64,000 bases of DNA from Paragonimus westermani (GCA_008508345.1 QNGE01000148.1:340261-404260), one strand, 5' to 3'. Shown: positions 15,001-30,000, counted from the first letter of the stretch. Program-made: numbers and translations. The notes: generated by a model from the letters alone, not told the origin.

Positions 15001-18000
15001 GCCTTGAAGTGTCATGTTTTCACCGATTAACTTGGAGCGGGTGTTCATGTCATTAACAACCTCATCAAGCTCATCAGCTGCGTACGTAACTCAAACGTGG
15101 TTCCTAGGGTTTTGGACAAAGGTGTTGTAATTAAAGCAGTTTAGATTCAAGGGAAAGCACCTACTTAAATGTGTAGTGATAGAAATCTCATAGCAAAATA
15201 ACAGATACGCAAAAAACACTTGTAATGGCTTGATGAAAGTGTTGTTGCACATAAAGTGGAGCACAATTTATCTTCTTCAGAAAATCAGGTTATTAATACT
15301 GCAGATAAACTGGAGATATTGATTTATGCAAGTCGAATATTCCTTTTTTTTGCAATTATCGTAGTCAGATACCGTTTTCATTTGGTTTTTCTTTTTAATT
15401 CATGAGAAATATCCCAAATTGTTAACTTCCAACTGTTTCGTTTCACAAATTCGTCATTTCTGAGATTTTGTCAACATGTTAGTCAGCACCTGTCTAGTAC
15501 GAAATGTGTCCGGTGTCATCCTTGAGTCTGGATTTTGCTGCAACTCACAAAACCACGCCACTTAGTCTGTTTCAGGGTCATTTGTCTTCCCTGCGCAACA
15601 GCAGACCGATTTGTCGAGGATATTAGCATATTGTCATGGGCCTACATACCATACGGACTTTACACTAGTTATACGCACACCCGCCAACCAGCACACAACG
15701 CGAACCTGATGCAACGTCTGTACTCTCGTTTCACGTTGACCTACTGGGAAGACAACATTGATTGTATTGATGAGGAATGTTTACCGAGAGGAATAAGAAG
15801 ATTTATGATAGGACAACCGGTAGACATAATTTTAATACTTATTAGCTGTCCTCAGGATTGCACATACTTCTGTGCACCATATCTCAACATGAATACAAGA
15901 ACCGAGGTCACATTAAATCTGTTATGGTTATTTTTCACTATCCTCGTTAGTAAGCAAATTCGGTTTATGATATTTAAGTTAGAAATGGCGGACAGTAAGT
16001 TCACACCACAAAAACCGCACGACTATACAAGCCTATTTGGACACAAAGATCGTTCGAATTTAGTGGGTCATGTAATCTGACACCTTTCCACGACACTGTG
16101 TAACCGTTTAATACAGATTTATGTGCCCACATCGCGTGCCATTCGGATGCTCAATGCCAAGCCGGAGTGTGTCAGTGTCGTCATGGTTTCGTTGGAGACG
16201 GTTATCGGGACTGTCACCATGTCGGCAGAAGTAAGACTGGAAAACCTGCTGTGCATTGGCTGCTGCACGTGAATTCTTATACCGTCTGACATCATCCATC
16301 CACAGGCTTTGACATACACATGTGTCATCGCATGAAACATATGTTTAGGTCTCTACTGTTCTCTCACTGTGACTGGACATTTGTTCACAAACAACAACAT
16401 CCCATCCCACACTTCACTGTCCCATAGACTGACGTTACACGTTGATAAGTAAGCGCTCACGATGTCCCCATTCATTTTATTCGCAGGACGATGTGCTGAT
16501 GAGGACTGTCACCCATACGCTCACTGTGTTGCGGACCGATGCCAATGTAAGCCTGGTTATGAAGGGGACGGTTACACCAAGTGCAAGGAGGTACCATGTA
16601 AGTTGGCCAGTCGAAAGAGTCTTTCAACAACGTTCCTAATCACTCAGTTAGTTACACCGCTAACTTCCGCAAAATAAATCAACCGTTTTCAAATTTACTA
16701 CTTGGATCAATGTACCAGCAGGGAAATTCGGCTTCAGTTGAAGCTACAGTCGTGAATGTGAGATGCTAGAATTGAAAACCATTAGAACATCAACAGTTGT
16801 GTTTTGTCCGCTTGGAAACAAACGCAATAGTATTCCAGCCAGGAACTGTTAGTCAAACGCTATCAGCCTGTATGTCAACGATGTGGTTACGTACATACGT
16901 GTGGGCTGAGGGAGTTAAACAAAATGGGTGCAAACAGGCTTTTGAAAGACTTCAAGGACTTTATAAAATATTCTTCTCCAGGGTTCTTGGTGCACCTGTT
17001 AAACAGAAGGGTTTCGAGGGGTAAACGTGTTTGTGGGTCATAACCAACCAGACCACCTCAGCGGCCTGACAACCCTGTAGTGAGACTGCCAATGACAGCC
17101 GTCGACAGCTGAGAGTGTAATCGAGATGACAGTAGTCTTCACAAGACTTGGCTGTTCGTCCGTTGATTCTACTTCAAAGTCCACAAGAGGATTTCCCGGC
17201 AGGTTAACCTGCATGCATAAGTATAAGCCAAACCTATACACGCACTGGTGACCTCAACAATGTCAACATAAATGCCAACCTAAACAGAACAACGAGATTT
17301 GTGGTTCTCTTTCATTCAGAACTGCCTATAAGTTGAACGCACGAATGTGTAACCTGGTCTGACCATCTCAACTTTTATCCACATCGAAAAGCACCCAACA
17401 AAAGCATACAGACGAATGGGAAAAAGCTCTCACTGTGAATAAGAAAGCAAAAATTACTACACTACCTGAGACGTCAGAATAAACCTTGTTTTGAAACACA
17501 CAAAAGTTGAGGGTGTCTGGCGTTCACACTCGACGCAAACGGAAGAACAAGATTCTGAAAGACAATGAATATGATAGCCCTTAATGAAATTTAACTAATA
17601 ACAGTGAATGATAGGTGAGTGATTAAAGGGCCTACCTTATCAGATGAGTTAGTACATCCGAACCGTACACAGAACGGATATGCGAAAATATATTGTGCGT
17701 TGTGCTGACGTTCATTATCAAGTAAATCCTTGGTTAAGCCACAACGAGTTAAAAACCAAAGAGTTATCGGTTTCGCAACGTTTCGACCCTCTCGGAGAGC
17801 CTTTATCAAGCGATTTAAATCAGAAAATTCACATTGTACAAGCTTCAAATGAGGTAGTCATCACCNNNNNNNNNNNNNNNNNNNNNNNNNNNNNNNNNNN
17901 NNNNNNNNNNNNNNNNNNNNNNNNNNNNNNNNNNNNNNNNNNNNNNNNNNNNNNNNNNNNNNNNNNNNNNNNNNNNNNNNNNNNNNNNNNNNNNNNNNNN

Positions 18001-21000
18001 NNNNNNNNNNNNNNNNNNNNNNNNNNNNNNNNNNNNNNNNNNNNNNNNNNNNNNNNNNNNNNNNNNNNNNNNNNNNNNNNNNNNNNNNNNNNNNNNNNNN
18101 NNNNNNNNNNNNNNNNNNNNNNNNNNNNNNNNNNNNNNNNNNNNNNNNNNNNNNNNNNNNNNNNNNNNNNNNNNNNNNNNNNNNNNNNNNNNNNNNNNNN
18201 NNNNNNNNNNNNNNNNNNNNNNNNNNNNNNNNNNNNNNNNNNNNNNNNNNNNNNNNNNNNNNNNNNNNNNNNNNNNNNNNNNNNNNNNNNNNNNNNNNNN
18301 NNNNNNNNNNNNNNNNNNNNNNNNNNNNNNNNNNNNNNNNNNNNNNNNNNNNNNNNNNNNNNNNNNNNNNNNNNNNNNNNNNNNNNNNNNNNNNNNNNNN
18401 NNNNNNNNNNNNNNNNNNNNNNNNNNNNNNNNNNNNNNNNNNNNNNNNNNNNNNNNNNNNNNNNNNNNNNNNNNNNNNNNNNNNNNNNNNNNNNNNNNNN
18501 NNNNNNNNNNNNNNNNNNNNNNNNNNNNNNNNNNNNNNNNNNNNNNNNCCTGTGCCCGAGCTCTGTTCGCATCATCGATTGGTAACAACTTCAGTTGATC
18601 CTCCACTGCCGGAATCACTTCCAGTGCATTTAGAGGTCTAGGGCTGACATTGAAATTCAACCCCTTGTTCAAGAGTTTATTTTCGGCTTCTGACATTGCA
18701 CGATCTGACAGATTTATTACGGGTAGAATGATGGTATCTCGCGTGGCTGATGTTGAACAGTCGCTTCTTTGTTTAAACAACGAAAGGAGTTTGTCAAACT
18801 TTTTTTTTGTCTTTTTTTTACTGTATCGTTCTGATGGAGGGCTCGTTGTCTCACGACATCTCGAATCACTGAAAGTGTATCCGGAGGTAGCAAGGATTCC
18901 AATTGATCGTCTAATTGTTGGATATCCCTTCGAATCTGTACTAGTCGGACAGAACAGTTGATGAGCTTTAGAAAATTTTTAGCATATTCCCCTTGTGATC
19001 CTGATCCAATTTATCTCGTAATACTTACGACAATCATATATTGTGTTATTATGCACTGACATATCTACTCATTAGAGCGACATTACCTGTAGCTAAATTC
19101 CCCCTCACAAATTACGGCTTTCCTCTATTAACAGTCCAAGAAGTCATTTTAATCATGCTTTTAGATAGAAAAGTCAAAAATTTCCATGTTAATTTTTGCA
19201 TTATTCTTTTATGGATGTTTTAAATTTAGTCACCTTCAGATGGTTGAGTATGGCACAATTATACATGCAAGCGGAATACAATTAAAACACTTACCTGATA
19301 TTCGTTTGTCTTGGAAGCGCACAAATCTTTCTCTGTTGATTCCATATCATCATTTTTTTGTGACTTTTCTTAAACCGATGCTCTTTATAACTCTTCCAGA
19401 GTTGATCACACTCAGACTACCGCTTCACATGCGGATATAGGTTTAACAAAAGCACTCCGTACACATTCAAACAACCATTTTGTTAAAAACTGGTTAGGCT
19501 CGAACAAAGTCGGCGTTTCCGTTAAACAATGAATCATTCAAACACACTTCTTATTCTGACAAGAGCTTCAGAAGCCATGTAGCCTTTTACGATTTATAAA
19601 TGTACTCATATATTTAACGAGTTTGACTGTAGTATACTACCTTCTTGAAGAAAATGTTAGGTTGATGATCGCTTCAGCTCCGTAGGTCTTTCTGTGAAGG
19701 TCTGACAGAAAAGGTCTGACAGAACCAACGACTTTGTCACTCTAAAGGTTTACTTTTTCGCTCGTTCCGGTGTTACTCACACTTAGACTTGTTCATTTCC
19801 ATATTGTTTCAACTCATCTCCGATTACAACTGAATTATCAATCCATATAAACGGTTTCACGATAGAATTTGAAGGATAAATATGCACCTAATTTATTCCG
19901 TCACTAAATGCAATTTTACTCGGACACTTCTCATGGTAGGTACTGTACCTGGAAAGTCAGTGGTAGGAGAGTTTTAAACACGTTCTGACCAGAATCACCT
20001 ACTGCCTCCTGTTACGTTGTTCCAAGCTATCCAAACGCGGCTTCTGCCCACCATTTGACTGAGCCAATGGTTTAAGAATGGAAAGATGTTAGGGCAGTTA
20101 ACGAATCGTCCAACCGGTTCCCATCTCATTTCAGCTGTTAGCCCAAAGGAATGTGGTGATTGTCGTGGGATACCTCTAAAAGAGTTGGCACAGTGTATTG
20201 ACGGACGATGTGTCTGTGCTACCGGGTTTATTGAGGCACATCCTGGAGTGTGCATGGAGTGTGTACAATCCAACTGTCACCGTGACGCGCTTTGCCAACC
20301 AACACAACGTTATAACAACGCCTACTCATGTCAGTGCAAGAGTGGCTACAGTGGCGATGGGGTGAAGATATGTGAACCAGGTGATCGATCGGGGACTGGA
20401 GTGGACCACACATGTGGCGGAGGGTGTCATGTGCGAAACGCCGAATGTAACCGAGCCAGTGGCAAATGTGAATGTCGGCGTGGATACGACGGGGACGGGC
20501 TGACCAAATGTAGCTGGAACTGTCAGTTGTGTGTACCCGATGCAATCTGTGACCGTGAGAACGAGCGGTGCAATTGTAAGCCGGACTACTACGGCGATGG
20601 ACAAGTTTACTGTGAAAAGATACCCACTCGCCCAGGTGCGTGGCGTACTTTCAGTTTATATTATTCTTGTATGGAAATAGACAATTCATTCAGACGTAGA
20701 TTTTGTTGATATGCTCATATTTTCACTGCAAAGATCCACTGAATTCATCACTATTCAAAATTCGTTGGGCCTCTGAATATATGTGATATGCAGCCTCTTC
20801 CCTGCCTGACAGCCATCTCCATACATATCATCATATACCATCATCTTGGTCATGCAACACAATGCGCGATTACTTGTTTGATTGAAAACCATGAGAAGGC
20901 TCCGGTTTAGAGGGAAACTGAAGGTCAAATGGGAACTTTATTGTTGATATCGCTAAGTCCAATTCCGAACGATAAACGCTGAGACCATTACACACAGTAG

Positions 21001-24000
21001 AGGAAAAATCGAGTTACAGGTGGATGCAAAGCAACATCAACGATATAGATTCCCTACAGTCTGTACCGTCATATTCCACCAGTTCTTTTAATCCAGAAGT
21101 GTCTTTGCTAACAGCCGCAACCGCTCGTCGGTGCACAAGATTAATCTATGTTGGTCCCCTTGATATCTTCAACCTCACACCGTTTAAGTTATGTCTCCCA
21201 TCAAGAAGAAATCGGTGAACGCATTTCTCGTCCGCTACTTCATATAGTTGTTCAGCCATCTTCCACATAATATAATTCGATTAGGTCATCGTCAGTAAGT
21301 GCTAACAGCAGCAAAGGATAGGTTTTCATTCAAAGTACACGACTCAACTGTCTAAGTTCAGGCATCCTCGATGACTGACGGTGTGGTAAAGCTTGACAGT
21401 TGTCTTCAACTTTTAAATATCTAAATTCAACATTGTTAGTCCGTTGATGCCTTCTTTAGTACACAAATTAATCCGTAGGCATCTTTCGTAAGGTGTTTAG
21501 AGAGGTCACAGGACAATTATGCTTTTCGGTTATTTCCAGTACCTCGCTTCCCATGCACTTGTTTATGTCCCTCTGTTGACAGATTGGTAAGAAGCGCTCT
21601 ATTCGTGAAAAATTATCAATCACTGATTCAAATTATACATCACGTCAGATCATCAGTCTGTATAGTTTCATTACTCAAAATTAGATAGTCACTTTGTTTA
21701 GTCTCATTTCAATGCTGAAAAATACACTTGAATTCAACTGGGAGAATCTATTCTGGTCCCAAGACAGTAACTTCTACCAAACTCATTCAATGTCTTCCAC
21801 TTGATCATCACGCTGAAGATCCGCAGCGACAGACAGTAATGATTTTAACCAGTTTGCCGGTGAGAGAAGTAGGCGTTCCGAACGCACGTCACATCTTTTG
21901 CCAAATCAGTTAGATAATTATCGGGTTGTAATTAAAACCGAATAAGACTTTGTTCTCTCATTGCAAAACAAACATTCTGAGAATGAGCGCTCGGGTGAAA
22001 TAATACATTCTCACCGCTTTTTCACCCGATAGACGTCGTCCGAGTACATATCACTGGTCAAGGAGATGTGATACGTGTGACGGATATAGAAAAACCACTC
22101 ACGCTCAGTTGCTATGTGACTACAAACGACGAATCAGTCACAGGTCAGTGGACACAACCTAAAGGTTCACAGCCCGCAGTGATCACAATGAACCGTTTGG
22201 ACAATGGAACTGAAATCTCTCTTCGTATTGCCAAGCCAGCCATGACTGATGCCGGACGCTACTTCTGTCGCGCTGCTCAAGCCGAAGCCTTTATTGATGT
22301 GGTCATCGAAGAGACTGCAGGTGAAACGATTTATCATGTTTGTTGTATAGTTTAGTGAATTTGCCGCCCATTCAAATGTTCCATGGTAAATAGACTGTCT
22401 GAAAAGAGTTATTCAGCACAGAATGAACGCTCACTTCAAAGTAAATATTGATGTCAGTTAGGTTCAGTAAAAGACTGAATGTGGTGGTCCAGATCGAAGA
22501 GCAACTTTCTAATTAGGAGCGTGAGTGCTTGATTTGGCCGTCAGTTACAGAAGAGATTGTGAGAGATGACGAACAACTTGCTGATCCTTGAAGAAGTCCT
22601 TAAGTGCAAACTTCTGTTTTAAAATTTGGAACTAGCCTATCGGCATACAAATCATTTAAGTTTAGCACATAACGCTGACGTGCAGCCTAATTGCCGCAAA
22701 TTAAAATTTTGTTTGTTAGGCGTTCAAAAATATTTCTCCGCGATTCTTAATGTTTTGCAACTTGTGATCGTCCAACATTTTCTCCACTTCAACTGGGCCA
22801 CTTAATTAGCGGTTCTGAGAATATTTCGGCATAATTTCAAATAGACCAGGGAAGTTTTCTCACATGTGACCTTACAATTTCTCCGTCTTTCTGTACCCTG
22901 TTAGTTCTGTTCGGAGGCTTCAGGGTGTACTGATGAATTGACTTGGAAACGAAATAAGCAACTTATATCAAGGTTGGGAATGATTAGGTTTCAGTGAATT
23001 AACTGTGCTTCATTGACGCATGATATACACCTTCCGAGGGACAAAATTAACCGTTTGGTTGATCCGCTTCGCCAAATACATTTTCTAGTCATTTTGCCTT
23101 GCAAATGTGTAGGATATGTACAAGTTGGTGGGAGAGTTCGATAATTCCCTTATGCCGGTGAAAATTTTTGCAGCCCACTTTTCGCCTCCTCATTTAATTT
23201 TTTTCAATGAAGTCAAGGTACTCGATAACGTTTTCTTTAGTAAACGTGTCAACCACACAATATGACCTAATTCGAACTAACTGTTAACTGTAACTTACCT
23301 CAGTATATTGATAATTTCCTCTGTGAACATTGCTTGATTTTTTCTCGCTCGTTTAGGTAATCATCTACATCCCATACATGTGTAAACAATTAACAATAAT
23401 CGTACACATTTCGTTCTGTTTTTCTACCCTAGTTCCTTATGACATTTTTCTGACAAGTGATGACGGCATCCTCAAAGTTCGCTCAAGTGGTCAAAATTCA
23501 TCGATCGCTACCTTATGGAACCTCGGTAAGAGTGACTAACAGACTGACTAGCCACTCGTACTTCTCCTCTTTGTCACGTCCACCACCAAACTCATTGTCA
23601 TCATGAACATCATAAGCCATTTCTGGTAGGTTATACGATGAGTTCATTTCCGATGGTGCGGAAAATCAATAGGGAAGTTAAGGTAGAGCTGACACAAATC
23701 CACTGGATGCCATTCCAAATTTTCCAGTGCATTCCCTGGTCACCGGTTATTTCACTGGACAAAACTGGAATGTTTCAGTTGGCAAACACAAAGCTGAATG
23801 CTGATCTACAATTTTTCTGCTCAGACAACTGCCAAGATTTGAAAGCACTTTCAGTTAACTTGGTATTTTGAAATTACAGGTTTTCCGCTTGGTTATCAAC
23901 TTTACCTGGCGGTTAATTGTTCGCATTCATACGGCTGTCATTCACGTCCAATTTCACGATCTGTCAAAAACTGACCATTCACGACCGCCAGCTCATTACC

Positions 24001-27000
24001 CTTGACCTGTGAATTGTTACAGTTCTTGTGTTTGCGAGTTTTCGCAGCACAGACCACAATCGTCGTTTTGTTGTATCCAAATCTAATGTAGTATAAACAC
24101 TTACTAAAACTGAGTGCCAAAATTCTAGCCGATGATTTAATAGCAGGAGACGTAAAATTCTAGTTTACTACCTGGCCAAGTAAGATAAACGAGTGCGCCT
24201 ATGCGTTAAACTGTCTGATAGAGAAATAAATCTCAATGTGTGGATGCTCAGTATGTCAGAGTGAAAGAAAAAACGTTAGGAAATGGATGATAAACGCTTC
24301 ACAACAAATAGGTGCTTGTGACTTTGTTGTTACATGTATCCAACTGCACACGTGCCACATTAACATTTATATTATGGACCCTCGCTTATGTCTTACATAA
24401 CAAGGGAAATCATAATGTTTATATTAAATAAAAATGGTGTTTCATCACAAAAGTTAAGAATTCGGTGGAACGCATAAGTTAATTTTTGGGGCAAATTTGT
24501 TTTCTGACCTCAAACTCACGTTACAAAAACGTTCTATCGTAGGGTAGATTACGCCTCGGGTCTTCCACGTATTCAGGTTTGGAAGATTTTTAACAGAAGT
24601 TGTCTTTTCAGAGAAACAGGTACCGTGCTTATTCCACATATTCCAGGTCGGTCTTTCAGAGTTACAGGAATACATTACTTACTTCTGACTGCACGGCAGT
24701 TTCCGTCTGAATGCGTTCCTCCCCGACCTTCTCTGTCGTCAGTGTCCATTGTTAGTTTTCCAGTTGCATTTCCAATACCTAGTTATCGCAAAAAGAATGT
24801 CATCTCACACCTGCATGCCTGCTTTGACCCTATAGAATTATCAAGACTGTTTGGGTTGTCCACATGGAGACAGAGCTCACTTCAATCCGGAGCAATGAGC
24901 CACCCAGGCTGATAAGACATACATCATAAACAGACAGGTAGATGAGGCACAACCGTTGACCAATCAGCGCATTTACATAAGTCAAGTTATGAATAACTCC
25001 GAAACGGTAAACTGAGAAACTTAGTTTGTCGTTACTTGAGGGAATCGTATCTGATTTGTCCAGATTTAAAAACTTCGCTTCGCCGGGTCGGTAAAACTGG
25101 GCAGAAACACGAAATATGAGCATAGTATGTTAAAAAAAATTTGTCGTCGAATCTATGGATGGGTTGATTGAGAATATCCACTCTAATCACGACATTCACT
25201 GTAGACTGAATGGCAAAGGTAAGTGAACAAACGAACAAAATTCATCAAAGTTTGTCTGATCATCCATCTGACTGAAACGTAGTCTTTTAATACTTAAACT
25301 CGTGTTTGGATAACGTTTAGATGCCTATAAGCAGAAATTAAATGGAGAATCAAAAGGAATTATTATCCCACGTTTGATAAACGTCAACTATGGGAGAAGA
25401 CAAAAAAGTTTGAATGCAACTACGTACAGTTTAAAATGCAAAAATGTTGACAATGATCAACAATTTACATGACATCACACTGAACTTGGTTGGTAGCAAA
25501 ACATTGTTATATAACTGTTCACGTGAATAGTCGAAGTATGAGTTCATTAGGGTGGATAATGTACAGTGAACATGTCAATAGCAGAACCATTTTTGCGATC
25601 AAATTATAGTCTAAAACCCTCCAGATGTACAAGATTTCGTCAAAATGCCAAGTTGTTGCTGCCCTTCTCTTGGGTTGCACTCGAGATGTACAGACCATTC
25701 GGTAAAACATGTTAAGGATAAACGTAATCAGGAAGTGCTCAAGGTCAATTCTTCTTGAATTCGTATCCGTTTAATTGCTTGAGTTATTTGATCAAAGCAT
25801 TCTAAAAATGCCTTCAGTTAACAGTGTACACGTATCCTATCGTATCCTGGGTTCAAAGAACCTTCTACGCTTTCTCCGGTTAGCAGTTATATGAATTAAG
25901 ATTTGACGTAGATCCCATGGATCAGTAAGTATATCCAATGAAGTTTACATCAATTATTTCTCCTCAGAAGTTTGAATGAAACTTTTAGAACACGGAAAGT
26001 GGTAGATACAGACGTTTTTACAAAGTTTGCAATAATACGTTTCAGGTTTTTTTAAACAACCAAGTTGAAAAGTCACTCATTAAACTAAGAAAAGTCACTA
26101 AGTATAAAGAAGAGCCACTCTCAGGGACAATTTTTTCTGAAAGCACAGAGATCGTTTTAATGGATTGAGTTCAATCGTTTCAGAAAACAACAAGAATGGA
26201 AAGAAGGGATGAAATTACATAAGGGGATTTTGATTGCAGAAGCTGGACTGATAGTTTGACCATTGGTCAGAACCTGTCTGATGACCGAGGAAACTGGCTG
26301 TTTGTGTGTTTCAGCCACACTGTCTTTCTTTGGTACTAAGAGGATATATGTATATGTTCTCTCACTTTAAAGATCAAGCATCCTTCGGTTCTGTCCACAT
26401 AACTTTCCACGCAGTTATATATGAAGTGGTACACAAAATGTGAGGTGGCATCTATAGGCTTCCATATTAAGTGTTCGTTTAGTCGAATTTATCGATCGTT
26501 TGGTTGTTTGGTGTATGACCTGATCACACTGGAAAAGCAGCTGTAAATAGACCTTCTTTTGCTCTATAGCGATCACCTCTTCGGATGGTGATTTTCTTCT
26601 AATTTGAGACAGGTTTTTTTACTGACGACACAATCACAATTTCATAGTGTTCATTGCACACTGTATTTGAAGATTGCAATTTGTTAACACGTCTTTTAAC
26701 TTGGAAATCCTCCATGCCAACCGCACTGACGATTATTGGCAACCTCCACTCCCCGGAATATCATCATATCAGGTGATGAATAACTGTCGGGAAAGTCGCC
26801 AGTTGCCCGAAAATAGTGTGCGACAAAAATTTGAAGTTGGCAACTTGCGATTTACTACATGAATTCGATCGTGTATGGGTTCATGTCTTCACTAACCTGA
26901 GCAGAAAAGAACTATTTTCCAGCTACTAATTGCGACAGATCAAACGAGAGCTGGAACTACCCACTGAGATCCTAAGTAGTATGAAATAAACGTTCTGCGA

Positions 27001-30000
27001 ACAAACTGGTCTCATCTGCAATTGATCGCTTCGGCAGTGCAAAGTTTCAGTTTTCACGACAGACGGAAACTGCACAATAAAAAATTTCACTATCAATTAT
27101 TTGTGAAGGGAAGTAAGAAAAATACCTTCAACACAACTGTATGATCATTCCAAGCTACTTTCAGGTTAGCTCAACTATGAGTGATCTGGTATGCGCCTCC
27201 TGTTTTCAGAATCGGTTATGAATCTTCCGTCAAACGACATCTCTAGTGTTCTTGGCTTAAACGTTCCATCAGATGACCAGGCTTGATATCTAACGTATCG
27301 ATTTGCATTCACCATGCCAAGGAGAAGCAAACTGGTCCAGTAAAGGTAGATGAGAGTAGTATAAAATGTCACAGACCTCCAGATGATTAGAGATGCTGTT
27401 ATGCGCTATTTTGGATGGTAAATATATAGCATGCAGGCACATCTGAGGTTATGGTGACCGATCTCACTGAGGCCACAGAAACTAATCATATTAGTATTGG
27501 TTTCCAAAGCAGCAGCAGGTGATTCATAGCCTTTGCCAAAAATATGACTCACTATCTTTATACGAACCGTTAAACCGTTAAATAAGCGGAAATTACTTGG
27601 CCTTCTTGGACGCATCAATGGCAATCCGATTACCTTGATAATGAGAACATAATACCTCGAATAGATCCAAAGCGTAGCCCTAGAGGTGGCTTGATCTTCG
27701 GAGGGACAAAAAGTATTTTACTTCCTGCACCAACAACGAACGTTTACTCAGACCTTCGCCCGCATGAACCGGCCGTAGGAGATAAGGAAAAAAGGTGTCG
27801 TCAGTTGTATCCTGTCATTTTGGTGCGCATTTTGCTACGCGCATCTTTTCCCAATGACATGGAAGATATGGTTTCTGGCCAAGACACGTTAACTGTTCAG
27901 TCGTTGTGTATCGTGTGTGTCATGTGTCTCTCTTCTTTGGATAAGTGCACTGCATTGTCTGGATTGCAGAACGTGCCGTAATCCAACAGAATACCAAATA
28001 TGAAGTTCGGTGGGCGATCTGATAAATGATTTGTACCGAGCGTAAATGGGTTTTAATCCCCATGTTCCATATTTCTAGGAAAAAAGTATATCCAAGTAAT
28101 ACGCCAAAGTGTTAACAGGAAACGACAAAAGCACGCCAAACTAAGTTTTTGTACACCTAAATATACCACGATTGGCTGTATAATTTCGTAGCAGCTATTT
28201 TGCAGGCCTTCGTGCACTGTTTTCTACGAAAAACATTCGGGCAGAATTCCTCACGAAACCTTCTAACAGTGTTTGTTCGTGTGTTGTGTAAAATGATCTA
28301 ATCGACCAGTTTGTTGAGAAAATATTGCTGAATGAAGAGGTGACAAAATAATTTGGTTGCGGAGTGTATTTTCAGTAAGTTTTAATGCTATTTCCATCCA
28401 TTGATCCTGAACAACGAATTTGTCGAATTGGTCAATCAAAAACGCGTTGGAACTTACTGAACGTTTCAAAAGTACCAAACTTATTCAGTGCGCCAGTAGC
28501 TCCCTTGGGTTCTTTGGCTCTGCATTTGTGCTTTAGTGTAGGGTCAAAAGCCGTGGCTAATCAGTTGCACAGTCATTATATGTGAAAGTTTGACACTCTG
28601 AGTAAGTCAGTGGTTTCACAAGCCATCTTTGATGACTGTTTATTACAGTCGTGATTTCCACTGAAAAATCCTTCAGATAGCAAAAATCTTGATATTGTGT
28701 TCACGCACATGGTCCCACCACCGATTTCTTCATAGTTAAAACTGCTAAAAATGGTTTAACCACACAGTGTTTAAAGAATGGCTTCACATCCGTCTTACTC
28801 CAATTTTTGCTTAAGATAGAGACCGTGTGTATTCCCCTTATTGGCACATCTGGCAACGGATTCGGCGATTCCGGTTACTGCATTTGCACAACAAATAAGG
28901 CATTTTTACTCAGTAGTATAATCATTTCTTTCGTACTAGCTGAAATCTGATAGTATACAGTTTTACATGGATGTAAGGTTCCATTGTGGTCAATAACCCA
29001 AAACCTCTTACAGATTCTGGCTACTTCAGAACAATTTGTCTAATTTTTAGCAATCACTGCAGCACTTACAAGACTAGGTTTGTGGGCTGAGAAGTCCAAT
29101 AGTCGACTGCGCAGAATATTCTAAATGGTTTGGTTATCGCGTCACATCAAAATTACATTGCGTTCATTCTCATACTGGCGACAGCCCACGATCTGCGTCG
29201 TTTTACTCAACCTAGTCGAGTAAAAGTTGTCCCAAAAACGTTGAAAGTGTCCATCATCATGTTGCGACTCGGATTCTGCCTATTAGATCTTGAGGTATAA
29301 GATCATTGTTAGTGTTGGGTAACTAACATAGCTCCCGGACGACTTTCTGTCACGTAGGCCTGGATGTTTGCAGCCACTTGAGAAGTCCGACCGAGCAACA
29401 TCACAAAGTATTTCAGTTTGCTGACTTCGTGCTCTTTAGTCAGTAACCAACGTAAACTGACAATCAGAGTTGGATCGCGTCCATCTAATTCAGTGTGTTT
29501 TGCACATCGTACTCGAAAACGCTTTTCAGTGTTTGCCAGATCCGCTCCCAACAAACTGCGTTCATCTAACGAGCGATGTGTCAAACACAAGTTCTTCGTT
29601 TTTTCCACACACTGTTTTCCTACGTCACAACTAGTTCCTCTGAACAGACAACATTAACTTGCGACTACACGACGGAAGTGATAATAGTGAGTTATTTTTG
29701 AAGAAATTAGCGGATGTACCATGACAAACTTAGAGGTTTATCACGTTGCGCACTCTCTTTCTGCACAGCCGAAAACAACAAGTACGGAAGGGTTGCCATG
29801 GTTACCGACTGCAACACTCAGCGTGTTATTTACACTGGTGATTATGGACACGAGATCCGACTGGGTGATGCACATGCGAAACAAAAGGAACTGTCCACCA
29901 CTCCAATATACCAGTCCCAGGTCAGCCGCTTTCGGAATCTCGCTGTGGATCCGCCCTCTGGGAACATTTACGCGTGGGATGAAGCATTTGGCAAACTGGT

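Larger units (their letters stand above)
16598..20134 (+). other. Intron with assembly gap and a Penelope-like element
   Basis: It contains the N run and the minus-strand PLE remains listed separately, plus a short tandem near 19692-19724 (aaggtctgacagaa-like units). An EGF exon inside the gap cannot be excluded, although the phase already matches across it. Confidence 0.5.

Noticed and set aside
15535..16080. 181-codon open frame on the plus strand
   Set aside because: Lies in a nidogen intron just before an EGF exon and has no family signature. One frame of this length is not surprising by chance in 64 kb read in six frames.
17680..18780. ORFs of 248-311 codons spanning the N run
   Set aside because: Their length comes from unknown bases read as X.
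27175..27372. Antisense 65-codon frame with a signal-peptide-like start
   Set aside because: The frame begins at GTG, the only ATG is inside the hydrophobic stretch, and no splice sites support it.
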